From Tardiphaga alba (GTDB lineage: Bacteria > Pseudomonadota > Alphaproteobacteria > Rhizobiales > Xanthobacteraceae): 64,000 nucleotides of DNA. The position numbers were made by a program, and so were the translations under genes. Position 1 is the first letter of the stretch. Every line of letters begins with the position of its first letter. The notes beneath the pieces were generated by a model. It was not told where the DNA came from. It saw only the letters and a program-made list of their open reading frames with translations, and searched no databases. Location of the stretch: assembly GCF_018279705.1 (NCBI RefSeq), contig NZ_CP036498.1, forward strand, positions 885,001-949,000, in the 5' to 3' direction. Shown piece by piece: positions 7,184 to 17,582 of the stretch.

Positions 7184-8347
7184 TCAGCCGTGCTGTGCGG
7201 CCTTCCAGTCGCGCTTGATCTTCTTGGCGAGCGACCATTTGTGCACTTCGGTCGGGCCGTCATAGATGCGGAAGGCGCGGACTTCGCGGAATGCCTGTTC
7301 CACGATGGTGTCGCCGGAGACGCCCATGCCGCCCATCACCTGCACGCAGCGGTCGGCGATGCGCATCAGCGCTTCGGAGACCGCGACCTTGGCCATCGAG
7401 CTTTCATTGGTGCCGAGCGAGCCGGAATCCAGCACGCTCGCGCACCAGTCGATCATCAGCTCGCATTGTTTGATATCGATCAGGTTCTCCGCCAGCATGA
7501 AGCCGACGCCTTCGTGATCCACCAGCGGCTTGCCGAAGGCATTGCGGCGGCAGGCATAGTCCGACGCGATCTCGTTGGCGCGCATGCACAGGCCGAGCCA
7601 GCGCATGCAATGCGACAGGCGTGCGGGCGAGAGGCGGATCTGCGCATATTTGAAACCTTCGCCGGATGCGCCGAGCATCTGGTCGGCGGGAACGCGCAGA
7701 TTGTCGATGTCGATTTCGGCATGGCCGCCGGGCATCGAACTGTCGATGGTCTCCAGCACGCGGACAATGCGGATGGCAGGATCGGGCAGGTCCACCAGAA
7801 ACATGCAGGCGCCATCATCGGACTTCGCCATGACGATGCCGACCTTGGCGCCATCGGCACCGGTAATGAAAGTCTTGCGGCCATTGATGACCCAGTGATT
7901 GCCGTCAAGCTTGCACGTGGTCAGCATCATCGAGGGATCGGAGCCGGCGCCATTGTCGCCCGCGGGCTCGGTCATGAAGAAGGCCGAGCGCGAGGCGCCG
8001 GACACGAGCTGATCGAGGAAGCGCTTCTTCTGCTCCGATGTGCCGACCTTGCCGAGCAGATACATATTGCCTTCATCGGGCGCCATGGTGTTGCAGGCGA
8101 GCGGACCGAGCGGCGACAGGCCGGTCTTGATGAGGGCGATGGCCGTCTCGCGCTGGGTGAAATGCGAACCGTCGGCGAGGATATGCGGCGTCAGCACGCC
8201 GGCCTCGCGCGCCTTGTCGCGCAGCTCCTGCACCAACTCGTCGCTTGGGCCATGGCTGCCGCAGCGGGGATCCTTCTCATAGGGGATCACGACATCGCGG
8301 ATGAAGGTCTCGATCTTGGCGGCAATGGCCTGGGCGCGCTCGGTCAT
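7184..8347 (-). CDS. Acyl-CoA dehydrogenase (ACAD10/11-like)
   Basis: A complete 387-residue flavoprotein that oxidises acyl-CoA to the 2-enoyl-CoA, passing electrons to ETF. Visible features are the FAD/substrate segment FFMTEPAGDNGAGSDPSMM, WVINGRKTFITGADGAK, and near the C-terminus GMGVSGDTIVEQAFREVRAFRIYDGPTEVHKWSLAKKI. The RIYDGPTEVH signature is that of the long/branched ACAD10/11-like group, where the catalytic base lies outside the classical position. etfBA at 19.5-21.2 kb would supply the electron acceptor. It is transcribed divergently from the amidase, with 185 bases between them. Confidence 0.92.
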   Translation of the reverse strand: MTERAQAIAAKIETFIRDVVIPYEKDPRCGSHGPSDELVQELRDKAREAGVLTPHILADGSHFTQRETAIALIKTGLSPLGPLACNTMAPDEGNMYLLGKVGTSEQKKRFLDQLVSGASRSAFFMTEPAGDNGAGSDPSMMLTTCKLDGNHWVINGRKTFITGADGAKVGIVMAKSDDGACMFLVDLPDPAIRIVRVLETIDSSMPGGHAEIDIDNLRVPADQMLGASGEGFKYAQIRLSPARLSHCMRWLGLCMRANEIASDYACRRNAFGKPLVDHEGVGFMLAENLIDIKQCELMIDWCASVLDSGSLGTNESSMAKVAVSEALMRIADRCVQVMGGMGVSGDTIVEQAFREVRAFRIYDGPTEVHKWSLAKKIKRDWKAAQHG

Positions 8348-8532
8348 GTCGGTTGTGTCCTTGGTCGTTTCTCGGTTGCCGGCTTGTTCTGAGCAAATCT
8401 TGTGTCGGGGACGGTGGCCGCCGTCAACCGCATCGGCTGCATTCCGTCATGCGAGACACGCTTTGCGTGGTCTTGACCTATCGCAGGATCGGGGCAGCAT
8501 ATGGCCGCCATACAGATGGGGAATGACGGGAC

Positions 8533-9948
8533 ATGTCGGATCAATCGGCCGTAGCGCAGGATCAACTGAGCTTTCTCAATGCCGGCGAACTCGTCGCCGG
8601 ATACAAAGCGCGGGAATTCACGCCGGATGATGTGGTCGCATCCCATCTCGCGCGCATCGCGGCGCTGAACGGCAAGGTCCATGCCTTCATCGACGTCTAT
8701 GCCGATGAAGCCCGCGCGGCCGCGGCACGGTCCACGCAGCGTTATGCGGACGGCAAATCGCTGGGCGCGCTCGACGGCGTGCCGATCGGCGTCAAGGATC
8801 TGATCGAGATCGCAGGCAGGGTCTGCACCGCCGGCTCTGCCACGCGGCGGGATCGCGTTGCGACGCAGACGGCGACCATCGTGACCAAGCTGGAAGCGCA
8901 AGGCGCCATCGTGCTCGGGAAGGTGCATACCGTCGAATTCGCGCTCGGCGGCTGGGGCACCAATCAGCATCTCGGCGCACCCAGCAATCCCTGGAATGCC
9001 GACGTGCCGCATACGGCCGGCGGCTCCAGCAATGGCTCGGCGGCAGCGGTGGCTGCACGACTCGCGACCATCGCCATCGGCACCGATACCGGCGGCTCCG
9101 TGCGCGGGCCCGCGGGTTTCAATAATCTGTTCGGCCTGAAAACCACATCGGGCCGCATCAGCCTGCATGGCATCGTGCCGCTGTCGCCGTCGCTCGATAC
9201 GGTGGGGCCGCTGGCGCGCTCGGTGCACGATGCGGCGCTGCTGTTCCAGGCGATGCAGGGGCCGGATGACCGCGACCCCACCACGGCGGATATCGCGCCG
9301 AGCGATCCCTTCGCCGAACTCGAGGCCGGCGTGCGTGGCCTCACGCTGGCAGTCATCGACGATCGCGAACGCAAGCCCGTCGATCCCGATATTCTCAAGG
9401 CCTATGACGCCGCCATCGAGGTCTACAGGACACTCGGCGCGAACATCGTCACCATCGATCTGCCGAAGCCGCTGCCGGAATTTTCGCGCGCGGCGGAGAT
9501 CATGATGGGCGAAGCCTATGCGATCCACGGCGTGGTGGCGGATAATCCGGCCTCACCGATGGATGAGGGCGTGCGCGTCCGCGTGCAGAGCGGGAAAGTG
9601 TCGGCCAAGGCCTATATCGAAGCACGCTGGCGCGCGCAGGCCGACAAGGCCGCGATGCTGCAGGCGCTCGGCAAGGCCGATGCGCTGCTCGCGCCGACCT
9701 CACAGGTGCCGCCGATGCCGCTTGCCGATGTGGATGAAGCGACGACACCGGCGACATTGACGCGCTTCGTCAACCAGATCGGCTTCTGCGGCCTCGCGAT
9801 CCCCATCGGCTTCACGTCGAAGGCGATGCCAACCTCGCTGCAGGTGGTGTGCCGTCCCTATCAGGAAGCGCTCGCGCTGCGTATCGGCCGCGCGCATGAA
9901 GCGGCGACCGATTGGCATACTCGCGTTCCGCCGCTGGCGAAGATGTGA
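8533..9948 (+). CDS. Amidase (amidase signature family)
   Basis: A 471-residue protein with the Ser-cisSer-Lys machinery of the amidase signature family: Lys88 in PIGVKDL, the GGSSNGSAAAVAA loop at 163-175 (cis-Ser near 166), and the nucleophile Ser189 in TDTGGSVRGPA. It hydrolyses a carboxamide to the acid and ammonia. The sequence is not GatA in an operon with gatB/C, so it is a catabolic amidase of unknown substrate. It starts with MSDQSAVAQDQ after ACGGGAC. It stands alone, divergent to the acyl-CoA dehydrogenase. Confidence 0.92.
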   Translation: MSDQSAVAQDQLSFLNAGELVAGYKAREFTPDDVVASHLARIAALNGKVHAFIDVYADEARAAAARSTQRYADGKSLGALDGVPIGVKDLIEIAGRVCTAGSATRRDRVATQTATIVTKLEAQGAIVLGKVHTVEFALGGWGTNQHLGAPSNPWNADVPHTAGGSSNGSAAAVAARLATIAIGTDTGGSVRGPAGFNNLFGLKTTSGRISLHGIVPLSPSLDTVGPLARSVHDAALLFQAMQGPDDRDPTTADIAPSDPFAELEAGVRGLTLAVIDDRERKPVDPDILKAYDAAIEVYRTLGANIVTIDLPKPLPEFSRAAEIMMGEAYAIHGVVADNPASPMDEGVRVRVQSGKVSAKAYIEARWRAQADKAAMLQALGKADALLAPTSQVPPMPLADVDEATTPATLTRFVNQIGFCGLAIPIGFTSKAMPTSLQVVCRPYQEALALRIGRAHEAATDWHTRVPPLAKM

Positions 9949-10110
9949 CGTGATGCCATGTGTTGCGTACTGATGACGTTGCGATGTCAGTGCGCCAAAT
10001 CCCCATGAAATAAACATCTCACATCCACGGCATTGCGCTATGGATGTTTAGCTCTTGTTAGAAGCGACGAATTATCCGGTCCGCAAAATTCCAATCGGCG
10101 CGCGGACCTT

Positions 10111-12102
10111 ATGTCAAAAACGTACACTTCCTATCGCAAGTTCTCCCGCATCGTGATGCCGCGTGTCGGCCTGCGTGTGCAGATTGCGTTGCTCGGACTG
10201 CTCAGCGTGGTTGCGATCGGCGCGATCTGCCTTGCCGGATTGCATTTCGACGCACGGGCACAGGTCGCGTCCGATCATGCATTGAAACTACGTCATGAGG
10301 TGGCAGCATTGGCCACCGGCTATCTCGAGGCCGGTCAGGTCGCCAATGCCTTCATGCGCACGCGCGAGGAACAGAATGTCACGCGGCACGAGGAGGTCGT
10401 GAGCACGCTGCTCGCTGGTCTCGCCAGTATCGAGAGCGTCATGAAGCAGTCGACCGACACCGACGACGCCAGAAGCGACAGCGCGCTGCGGTCCGGTCTC
10501 AGCCTCTACCGCACGCGTTTCAACAATATCGTTTCCATGCAGCGGCAGCTCGGATTGAAGGAAAGCGAGGGCCTGCAAGGACGGCTGCGCAATGCCGTGC
10601 ATGAAGCGGAGACGAAGCTCGCTGGGCATGACGTGCCGCGACTTACCACGCTGATGCTGATGATGCGCCGGCATGAGAAGGATTTCATGCTGCGCGGCGG
10701 CGACAAATATGGCGAAGATTTCGACAAGCGGCAGGAGCAGTTCGCGGAGGCGTTGTCCGAATCCGGGCTGTCGGAAGCGGTGCAGACCGAGATCGAGGCG
10801 GCGATGAAGGCTTACAGCCAGAGTTTTGCCGGCTATCAGGTGACCCAGAGCCTGTTGAATGACGAGATCGCCGATTTCGCCACCGTGTTCCAGCGCAACC
10901 GTCCGGGCCTCGACGAGCTGATCAAGACCGCGGACGCGCGTTACGATGCCGCTACGCTGCGCGCCGCCGAGGTCCGCCAGATGATGACCTGGGCGATTGC
11001 CGGTGCCACGCTGCTGATCGGCCTGCTCGCCGCGATCTTCGGCCAGCGTATCGCCAATGCGGTGGCGGGCATGACGCGGGCGATGCAGGAACTCGCCAAA
11101 GGCGATTTCACCGTGGTGCTGCCGGGCCTGGATCGCGGTGACGAGATCGGCGCGATGGCGCGGGCGGTGGAGAATTTCAAGCTCGTCGCGCACGAGAAGG
11201 CCGAAGAGGATACCCGCACCAAAATGCGCGAGGTGGCCGAGGCCGCGGAGACGCGCCGCGCTGATATGGAACAGGTCGCCGACCAGTTCGAAAGCGAAGT
11301 TGGTCGCATCATCGAACTCGTCGCTGCCGCATCGCATGAACTCGAGGCCGAGGCGGGCTCGATGTCGCAAACCGCGAGCAATGCGCAGGATCTGTCGCTC
11401 AAGGTGGCGCAGGCATCGGAGGAAACATCGTCCAGCGTGCAGTCGGTGGCTTCGGCGAGCGAGGAAATGGCGGCGTCGGTGGTGGAAATTGGCCGCCAGG
11501 TGCAGCAGTCGTCACAGATTGCCGGCGAGGCGGTGGATCAGGCACGCATGATGAACGACCGCGTGGCGCTGCTGGCGGCAGCGGCGGCGAAAATCGGCGA
11601 TGTCGTGCAGTTCATCTCCAGCATCGCGTCGCAGACCAATCTGCTGGCGCTGAACGCGACCATCGAGGCCGCGCGGGCCGGTGATGCGGGGCGCGGTTTT
11701 GCCGTCGTGGCGTCCGAAGTGAAAGCCCTGGCGGCGCAGACCTCGAAGGCGACGGACGAAATCTCGAAACAGATATTCGACATTCAGTCGGCAACGCAGG
11801 ATTCGGTGGGCGCCATCGAGGCGATTGGCGGCACCATCAACCGTATGTCGGAAATCGCGTCTTCCATCGCTTCAGCAGTGGAAGAGCAGAGCGCGTCGAC
11901 GCAGGAAATCTCACGCAACGTGCAGCATGCCGCGCAGGCGGTGATCGAGGTCAGCGCCAATATCGCGGAGGTCGAGCGCAGCGCCAGCGAGACCGGCACG
12001 GCGTCGGGCCATGTGCTGTCTGCAGCGCAGTCGCTGTCGGAGGACAGCACGCGGCTGAAGAGCGAGGTGGGTGAGTTCCTGCAGCGCGTGCGGGCGGCTT
12101 AA
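10111..12102 (+). CDS. Methyl-accepting chemotaxis protein
   Basis: A 663-residue receptor. TM1 lies near residues 20-45 ([20 protein letters not shown]). A periplasmic helical sensor of about 240 residues follows, including [15 protein letters not shown], a pattern of helical bimodular (HBM) sensors. TM2 is near 290-312, then HAMP (SRxTxxM-like [14 protein letters not shown]). The long signalling coiled coil has the tip [38 protein letters not shown]. It senses an unknown ligand and controls CheA. The start [11 protein letters not shown] is preferred to an upstream TTG at 10033 because coding character begins there; its ribosome site is weak. Confidence 0.92.
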   Translation: MSKTYTSYRKFSRIVMPRVGLRVQIALLGLLSVVAIGAICLAGLHFDARAQVASDHALKLRHEVAALATGYLEAGQVANAFMRTREEQNVTRHEEVVSTLLAGLASIESVMKQSTDTDDARSDSALRSGLSLYRTRFNNIVSMQRQLGLKESEGLQGRLRNAVHEAETKLAGHDVPRLTTLMLMMRRHEKDFMLRGGDKYGEDFDKRQEQFAEALSESGLSEAVQTEIEAAMKAYSQSFAGYQVTQSLLNDEIADFATVFQRNRPGLDELIKTADARYDAATLRAAEVRQMMTWAIAGATLLIGLLAAIFGQRIANAVAGMTRAMQELAKGDFTVVLPGLDRGDEIGAMARAVENFKLVAHEKAEEDTRTKMREVAEAAETRRADMEQVADQFESEVGRIIELVAAASHELEAEAGSMSQTASNAQDLSLKVAQASEETSSSVQSVASASEEMAASVVEIGRQVQQSSQIAGEAVDQARMMNDRVALLAAAAAKIGDVVQFISSIASQTNLLALNATIEAARAGDAGRGFAVVASEVKALAAQTSKATDEISKQIFDIQSATQDSVGAIEAIGGTINRMSEIASSIASAVEEQSASTQEISRNVQHAAQAVIEVSANIAEVERSASETGTASGHVLSAAQSLSEDSTRLKSEVGEFLQRVRAA

Positions 12103-12278
12103 AGCTCGTCGTGACGCTGCGCAGCAATGTTGGTCACAGCGTCGATTGTTGCGTGATCATGCGCACAGATTGTCGGCGCGCCTCCTTCGTTCGCAGGACG
12201 CCGACAGTCGTCGTCCATCGCTAGACCTCTCCATGCCGAGGCCGTGTGGGTGCCTTCGGCTTGCGGTGGGGAATAGAG

Positions 12279-15200
12279 ATGATTCTGATACTGGTTCGCG
12301 GGCTTGCACGGTGGCATCAGCGTCGCTGGTTGCTCGGTGGGTGCGCATACGCAGCGCTGCTCGCCGCGACAGCCATGCCGTTGCAGCAGGCCGAGGCGGC
12401 CTGCACGCCGTCATCGCCGCTGCCGGTCGACAGCATCACCACGGTGACCTGCACTGGCACCACCACCAATGCCAACGGCACCAACGGCTATGGCGTCGCG
12501 ACGGATCTGGGCGGTACCTATAATATCGGGGCCGGTGCGTCCGTCACCGGAACCGACACGGGCATTCGCTTCCTCGGCGGCGCCGTCAACAATGACGGCA
12601 CCGTTAGCGGTGATACCGGCATCGAGGGCAGTTTCGTCGTGCTCAACAATGCCGGGACGATTTCCGGTACGGGCAATACGGGAGCGGCGGTGTCGTCATT
12701 CGCGTCGGCAACGATCACGAATAGCGGTACGATCGACAGCGTCCAGAATGCGGTGGTGATCCAGAATGGCGACATCGTCAACTCCGCATCAGGCACCATG
12801 TCCGGCGGATTTCGCGGTGTGTCGCTCTATGACACCGGCAAGATCAGCAATGCCGGCATGATTTCCGGCGGTGTCTACGGCATCACCTTTCTCGGGACAT
12901 TCGGCACGGCGTCGCTGACGAATTCCGGCGCCGTCACCGCCGGAGATTTCGGCGTGTGGGCGGACAAGACCATCACCGTCGTCAATTCCGGAGCGATCAG
13001 CGGAACCGCCGTCAACGGTGTCGGCATCTGGTCCAGCGCGGGTGTCAATCTGACCAATAGCGGCGATATCATCGCCAACGGCATCGGCGTGCAGAGCCAG
13101 AGCGCCAACATCGTCAATGCGAAGACGATCTTCGGCGCCGGCACAGGCATTTCTGTGGCGACTCTGAATCTGACCAACGACACCGGCGGCGCGATCGGGT
13201 CGTCGATTGCCAATGGAAGCGCCATCATCGCGACTACGGCAACGATCGCAAACAAGGGATCGATCATCGCCACTGGCTCAGGCAGCAGCGGGATCACAGC
13301 CGACACCGTGGATGTGACAGCGAATTCGGGGACGATTTCGGGCAAGAACTCCGGGATCGATGCAGCCAACCACATCCGCTTGGTCAACCTGAACGGAGGC
13401 GCCGTGTCAGGCCTCTTTAGCGCGGTCAGCGCCGGTAACACCACGGATGTCACCAACCATGGAACGATTTCAGGAATTACCGCTATCGCCGCCTCGAATC
13501 TCGCGCGGGTCGATAATTTCGGCAGTGTAATGGCTAGCAGTTCTGCTGTGTTTTCGGATCGCTCCGTCGTGACGAATTGGGGATCAATCTCGGTCTCCAA
13601 CGGCGCCAATGCCACAGCAGTTTTTGGAGGGCAGGAAGCCAACATCGCCAATTACGGGACGATCTCTGCGGACAATGCATTTGCCATTAACGCTCCGAGC
13701 GCGACCATCAGCAACTACAAAGGGGGCGTCATCTCAAGTCAGAAAGATGCAGTCGCGGGCAACGACGTGATCATCGCAAATGATGGCATCATTCGCGCAA
13801 CAGGGGCGACCGGCAATGCACTCAATGGCGTCAATGCCGTCCAACTGGCGAATACAGGCCTCATTTCCGGCGGAGCGAATGGCGTTCTGGCTGGAGGACT
13901 GGCAGCCGTGACGAACTCCGGCGAGATCTCCGGTGTCATCGGGATTCAGGCGAATGGCGCCGCCACCATCGTCAATTCCGGGACGATCACCGGCACCGGC
14001 GGCGTGGCGATCAAGCTCAGCAATGCGAATGACACCGTGACGCTGCAGGCGGGCTCGCGCATCAATGGTGTCATCGACATGGGCTTCGGCACCGGTGACG
14101 TCGTCAATGCTGCGGTGACGCCGCTCAGCGGCAAGCTGTCCTCGCTCACCTCGGTGGTGTTGCCGAACCTGATCAATTTCGAAGGTACGCTCAATGCCAC
14201 CGCCTCGGCAGGCGATTTCAAGGGGCCGGTTGCGGCTTCCGGGCTGCAGATCGCTGCGCTCGATCCCACGGCGCTTGCGCAGGCCGATCGTGCGCTGCTC
14301 GATTTCAGCGGCGGCGTCTCGTCGCTGGTGCGCGGCCGGCTGAGCGGCGGATCGGCATCGTCCGCCAATGGCATGATGGCGATGGCCTATGCGCCGGACG
14401 GCAGCAGGGGCGGGCCCTTCAGCAAAATCGCGGGCAGGGATGTACGCACCGACCCGACACCGATCACGGTCTGGGCCAACAGCTTCGGTGGCCAGCGTGT
14501 GCAGGATGCGAGCGACGTCACCTTGCGGTCGAACACGCGTTCGTGGGGCAGTGCCATCGGCATCGATCGCAAACTGCGGCCGGATTGGCTGGTCGGCGCC
14601 TTTGTCGGCGGTGGTGCCGGCGGCGTGTCGGTCGATCTGGGATCGCAGACGGTGGATACCGATTACGTTTTTGGTGGCGCCTATAGCCGCTTTGCCTGGG
14701 ACAGGCATTTCATCGATATCACCCTGCAAGGCGGCCATGCCGCCAATTCGTCGCGGCGTCTCGTGCTGGTCGATGGTGGATCGCAGACGGCGACGGCAAG
14801 CTACAATGGCTGGTTCATCAGCCCCGAGATCGCCTACGGACAGCGCTTCGATATCGGCAACGGCTATGTGCTGACGCCGACGGCGCGGCTGCGCTATGTC
14901 GCAGGCCAGTTCGACGGCTATAGCGAGACCGGATCGGCGCAGGGGCTCAGCATCGGCAGCCGCATGCTGCACAATATTGAAGAGCGCGCCGAATTCGATG
15001 TTTCGAAAACATCATCATTCTTCGGCGGTGACCATGTGCTGAAGACGCATGTCCATGGCGGCATCGTCGCGATGCAGCGGCTCGGCGATAGCACGGTCAA
15101 TGCGATCCTGATCGGACAGAACCTGTCCTTCGCTACACCGGGCAGCAATAGCAGCGTGGGTGCTGTCGGTGGTGCGGGCTTCGACTATCACACCAGCAGG

Positions 15201-15293
15201 AATATTGCTGTGTTCGGTGCGGTGGAAGGCCTGGTGATGTCGGATCAGAGCCGCACGGTGACTACGAAGGGCGGCATCCGCGCCACATTCTGA
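12279..15293 (+). CDS. Autotransporter with beta-helix passenger and C-terminal beta-barrel
   Basis: About 1004 residues. An extended signal peptide ([21 protein letters not shown] ... AEA) precedes the passenger. The passenger, about residues 40-690, is built of repeats of the type NSGTISG / NxGxI, each near 20 residues, that predict a right-handed parallel beta-helix. The segment from about 715 to the end ([17 protein letters not shown] ... GIRATF) is the 12-strand autotransporter barrel, ending in Phe as needed for BAM insertion. It is likely a surface adhesin or biofilm protein; no protease or lipase motif is seen. The start is the ATG just before the hydrophobic leader, preferred to a GTG 33 bases upstream. 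Confidence 0.9.
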   Translation: MILILVRGLARWHQRRWLLGGCAYAALLAATAMPLQQAEAACTPSSPLPVDSITTVTCTGTTTNANGTNGYGVATDLGGTYNIGAGASVTGTDTGIRFLGGAVNNDGTVSGDTGIEGSFVVLNNAGTISGTGNTGAAVSSFASATITNSGTIDSVQNAVVIQNGDIVNSASGTMSGGFRGVSLYDTGKISNAGMISGGVYGITFLGTFGTASLTNSGAVTAGDFGVWADKTITVVNSGAISGTAVNGVGIWSSAGVNLTNSGDIIANGIGVQSQSANIVNAKTIFGAGTGISVATLNLTNDTGGAIGSSIANGSAIIATTATIANKGSIIATGSGSSGITADTVDVTANSGTISGKNSGIDAANHIRLVNLNGGAVSGLFSAVSAGNTTDVTNHGTISGITAIAASNLARVDNFGSVMASSSAVFSDRSVVTNWGSISVSNGANATAVFGGQEANIANYGTISADNAFAINAPSATISNYKGGVISSQKDAVAGNDVIIANDGIIRATGATGNALNGVNAVQLANTGLISGGANGVLAGGLAAVTNSGEISGVIGIQANGAATIVNSGTITGTGGVAIKLSNANDTVTLQAGSRINGVIDMGFGTGDVVNAAVTPLSGKLSSLTSVVLPNLINFEGTLNATASAGDFKGPVAASGLQIAALDPTALAQADRALLDFSGGVSSLVRGRLSGGSASSANGMMAMAYAPDGSRGGPFSKIAGRDVRTDPTPITVWANSFGGQRVQDASDVTLRSNTRSWGSAIGIDRKLRPDWLVGAFVGGGAGGVSVDLGSQTVDTDYVFGGAYSRFAWDRHFIDITLQGGHAANSSRRLVLVDGGSQTATASYNGWFISPEIAYGQRFDIGNGYVLTPTARLRYVAGQFDGYSETGSAQGLSIGSRMLHNIEERAEFDVSKTSSFFGGDHVLKTHVHGGIVAMQRLGDSTVNAILIGQNLSFATPGSNSSVGAVGGAGFDYHTSRNIAVFGAVEGLVMSDQSRTVTTKGGIRATF

Positions 15294-15301
15294 TTGGGGC
15301 A

Positions 15302-15342
15302 TCGCGGGAGTGGATGCAGTTGTACCGCATCCACTCCCGCGA
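15302..15342. terminator. Long hairpin between convergent genes
   Basis: TCGCGGGAGTGGATGC and GCATCCACTCCCGCGA form a perfect 16-bp stem around a 9-base loop. It lies between the 3' ends of the autotransporter and the TctC-type gene and can act on both strands, though it has no T-run. Confidence 0.75.
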
Positions 15343-15360
15343 TCTCAATGTGTCGCGTCA

Positions 15361-16332
15361 TCAATCCGCGAACTGGCCTGCCGCCTTGATGATCGGCGCC
15401 CAGCGATCGATCTCGCTGTCGAGCTTTGCCTTCAACGCCGCCGGCGTCGCCTGATCCTGCGGCACCACGTCGGTGTTGATGTCGGTGAAGCGCTTGACGA
15501 GGTCGGGATCGCGCAACGCGTCCTGCAGCGCCTTGGTGAGCTTCTGCACGACGTCGTCCGGCGTGCCCTTCGGGGCATAGATGCCGTGCCACGCACCGAC
15601 TTCAAAGCCCTTGAGGCCGGCTTCATCGGCGGTGGGCAGGTCAGGCATGGACGACAGCCGCGCCTTGGTAGTGACCGCATAGCCTTTCACCAGCTTGTTG
15701 CCGATCGGGCCGGTGGTGTTGGTGGTCTGGTCGCAGGTGAGGTCGATCTGGCCGGACATCAGGTCGTTCATAACCGGGCCGTTGCCCTTATAGGGGATTG
15801 TCTGAACCTGCTTGTCCATCGCGGTCATGAACAGCATGCCACAGAGATGCGAGGCGGCGCCGAGGCCGGCATTGCCAAACGTCATCTTGTCACCATTAGC
15901 CTTGATATAGGTGACCAGTTCCGCCAGCGTGTTCGGTGGCAGGTCTTTCCGCGAAATGATCGTCATCGGCGCATTGGTGATCAGGCCGATCGGCGCGAAG
16001 GCCGTCTTGGTGTCGTAAGGCAGCTTGCGATACAGCGTCGCCGCGGTGGAAATGCCGATGTGATGGATCAGGATCGTGTAGCCGTCCGGCTCGGCGCGGG
16101 CCGCGCGGGCGGTGGCGATGGTGCCGCCGGCGCCGGTGGCATTTTCCACAATGATGGTCTGGCCGAGCGCCTTGCCCATGCTCTGCGCGGTGACGCGCGC
16201 CACGGTGTCGGTGGGGCCGCCGGCCGCGAACGGAACCAGCAGGGTAATGGGCTTGTTGGGATAACCCTGCGCAAAGGCTGCAGTGCCGGTCAGCGTGAGC
16301 GCGAATGCAAGCGTAGCGGTGGTTTTCATCAT
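15361..16332 (-). CDS. Tripartite tricarboxylate transporter (TctC/Bug) substrate-binding protein
   Basis: A 323-residue periplasmic binding protein. It has signal peptide MMKTTATLAFALTLTGTAAFA, then QGYPNKPITLLVPFAAGGPTDTVAR, the standard Bug-family opening, and the ligand loop ATGAGGTIATARAARAEPDGYT. Bug proteins bind carboxylates such as tartrate, citrate, malate or nicotinate. No TctA/TctB membrane genes are next to it, so it either works with a permease elsewhere or acts as a sensor. It lies 72 bases downstream of the tartrate/malate-type dehydrogenase on the same strand, which points to a hydroxydicarboxylate ligand. Confidence 0.9.
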   Translation of the reverse strand: MMKTTATLAFALTLTGTAAFAQGYPNKPITLLVPFAAGGPTDTVARVTAQSMGKALGQTIIVENATGAGGTIATARAARAEPDGYTILIHHIGISTAATLYRKLPYDTKTAFAPIGLITNAPMTIISRKDLPPNTLAELVTYIKANGDKMTFGNAGLGAASHLCGMLFMTAMDKQVQTIPYKGNGPVMNDLMSGQIDLTCDQTTNTTGPIGNKLVKGYAVTTKARLSSMPDLPTADEAGLKGFEVGAWHGIYAPKGTPDDVVQKLTKALQDALRDPDLVKRFTDINTDVVPQDQATPAALKAKLDSEIDRWAPIIKAAGQFAD

Positions 16333-16404
16333 ATCCTCCCGGACTATTGGTTTTGTTTGTTGGCAGACGATCGCCCCGGTGACCGGGGCGATCGGAAAAT
16401 CGCG

Positions 16405-17478
16405 TCAGACGTTCGAACTATGGATCGCGTCGATCACGGCGTCTGTCACGTCTTTGGTCGTAGCCTTGCCGCCGACATCCGGCGTGATGATGCCGGCTTC
16501 GCACACCTTTTCCACGGCGCGCATGAGGCGTGCAGCCGCATCAGGCTCGCCGAGATGCTCGAGCATCTGCGCCGCCGTCCAGAAGCTGGCGACGGGATTG
16601 GCGATGCCCTTGCCGGTGATGTCGAAGGCCGAGCCATGGATCGGCTCGAACATCGAGGGGAAGCGGCGCTCCGGATCGATATTCGCGGTGGGCGCCACAC
16701 CGAGGCTGCCGGCCAGTGCACCGGCGAGATCCGAGAGAATGTCGGCATGCAGGTTGGTGGCGACGATGGTGTCGAGGCTCTGCGGCTTCAGCGTCATGCG
16801 CACGGTCATGGCGTCGACCAGCATCTTGTCCCAGGTGACGTCCGGGAAGTCCTTCGAGACTTCTTCGGCAATCTCGTCCCACATCACCATGCCGTGGCGC
16901 TGGGCGTTCGACTTGGTGACGACCGTGAGCAATTTGCGCGGGCGCGACTGCGCCAGCTTGAACGCGTAATGCATGATGCGCTGAACGCCGACGCGGGTGA
17001 AGATCGCGACTTCGGTGCCGACTTCCTCGGGCAGTCCACGATGCACGCGGCCGCCGCAGCCGGCATATTCGCCTTCCGAGTTCTCGCGCACGATCACCCA
17101 GTCGAGATCGCCGGCCTCGACGCCGCGCAGCGGCGAGGTGATGCCGGGCAGGATCTTGGTCGGCCGGACATTGGCGTATTGGTCAAACCCCTGGCAGATC
17201 GGCAGGCGCAGGCCCCACAGTGTGATGTGGTCGGGCACGTCGGGGGCGCCGACGGCACCGAAATAGATGGCGTCGAATTTCTTCAGCTGCGCCGGCCCGT
17301 CGACAGGCATCATCACGCCGTGCTTGCGGTAATAGTCCGAGCCCCAGTCGAAGGTGGTGACATTGAAGGCGATGTCGCCGATGCGCTTCTGCAGGGCTTC
17401 CAGCACGCGGGTGCCGGAGGCGATGACTTCGGGGCCGATCCCGTCGGCCGGAATGGCCGCGATGGAATATTCACGCAT
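16405..17478 (-). CDS. Tartrate dehydrogenase / D-malate dehydrogenase (IMDH-like family)
   Basis: A 357-residue beta-decarboxylating dehydrogenase, starting MREYSIAAIPADGIGPEV. The sequence DWGSDYYRKHGVMMPVDG ... FGAVGAPDVPDHITLWGLRLPICQGFDQYANVRP is typical of the TtuC/DmlA branch, as opposed to LeuB or Icd. The C-terminal half keeps the metal/substrate aspartates (DAMTVRM, ATNLHADILSDL) and GSAFDITGKGIANP. It needs NAD and Mn2+ or Mg2+ and oxidises tartrate or D-malate. It is the first gene of an operon with the TctC-type protein, controlled by the divergent LysR gene. Confidence 0.9.
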   Translation of the reverse strand: MREYSIAAIPADGIGPEVIASGTRVLEALQKRIGDIAFNVTTFDWGSDYYRKHGVMMPVDGPAQLKKFDAIYFGAVGAPDVPDHITLWGLRLPICQGFDQYANVRPTKILPGITSPLRGVEAGDLDWVIVRENSEGEYAGCGGRVHRGLPEEVGTEVAIFTRVGVQRIMHYAFKLAQSRPRKLLTVVTKSNAQRHGMVMWDEIAEEVSKDFPDVTWDKMLVDAMTVRMTLKPQSLDTIVATNLHADILSDLAGALAGSLGVAPTANIDPERRFPSMFEPIHGSAFDITGKGIANPVASFWTAAQMLEHLGEPDAAARLMRAVEKVCEAGIITPDVGGKATTKDVTDAVIDAIHSSNV

Positions 17479-17582
17479 GGTCGGGTCTCTGCTGGTGAAA
17501 GAAGGATGCTCCACCCTGCGCCCGGCCGCGAAGGGGCTCAATCACATTTGATTATATAAATAAATGAGATAATTAAGACGCC
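17479..17582. promoter_or_regulatory. Divergent promoter region between dehydrogenase and LysR gene
   Basis: A 104-base gap containing a sharply AT-rich stretch at about 17545-17577 (GATTATATAAATAAATGAGA) in otherwise GC-rich DNA. The position between a LysR gene and its likely target operon makes it the expected operator. I did not find a fully convincing T-N11-A palindrome. Confidence 0.5.

Noticed and set aside
12171..12206. Hairpin TGTCGGCG...CGCCGACA between the chemotaxis receptor and autotransporter genes as a terminator
   Set aside because: The stem is only 8 bp with a 20-base loop and no T-run, too weak to call.
13734..14972. Minus-strand open frame opposite the autotransporter
   Set aside because: Its repeated pattern is just the complement of the beta-helix repeats, with no start signal or family.
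15310..17559. A long plus-strand open frame opposite the TctC/dehydrogenase genes
   Set aside because: It is the antisense of two well-supported genes in high-GC DNA. The translation is rich in Arg, Gly, Ala and His with no recognisable domain and no ribosome site.
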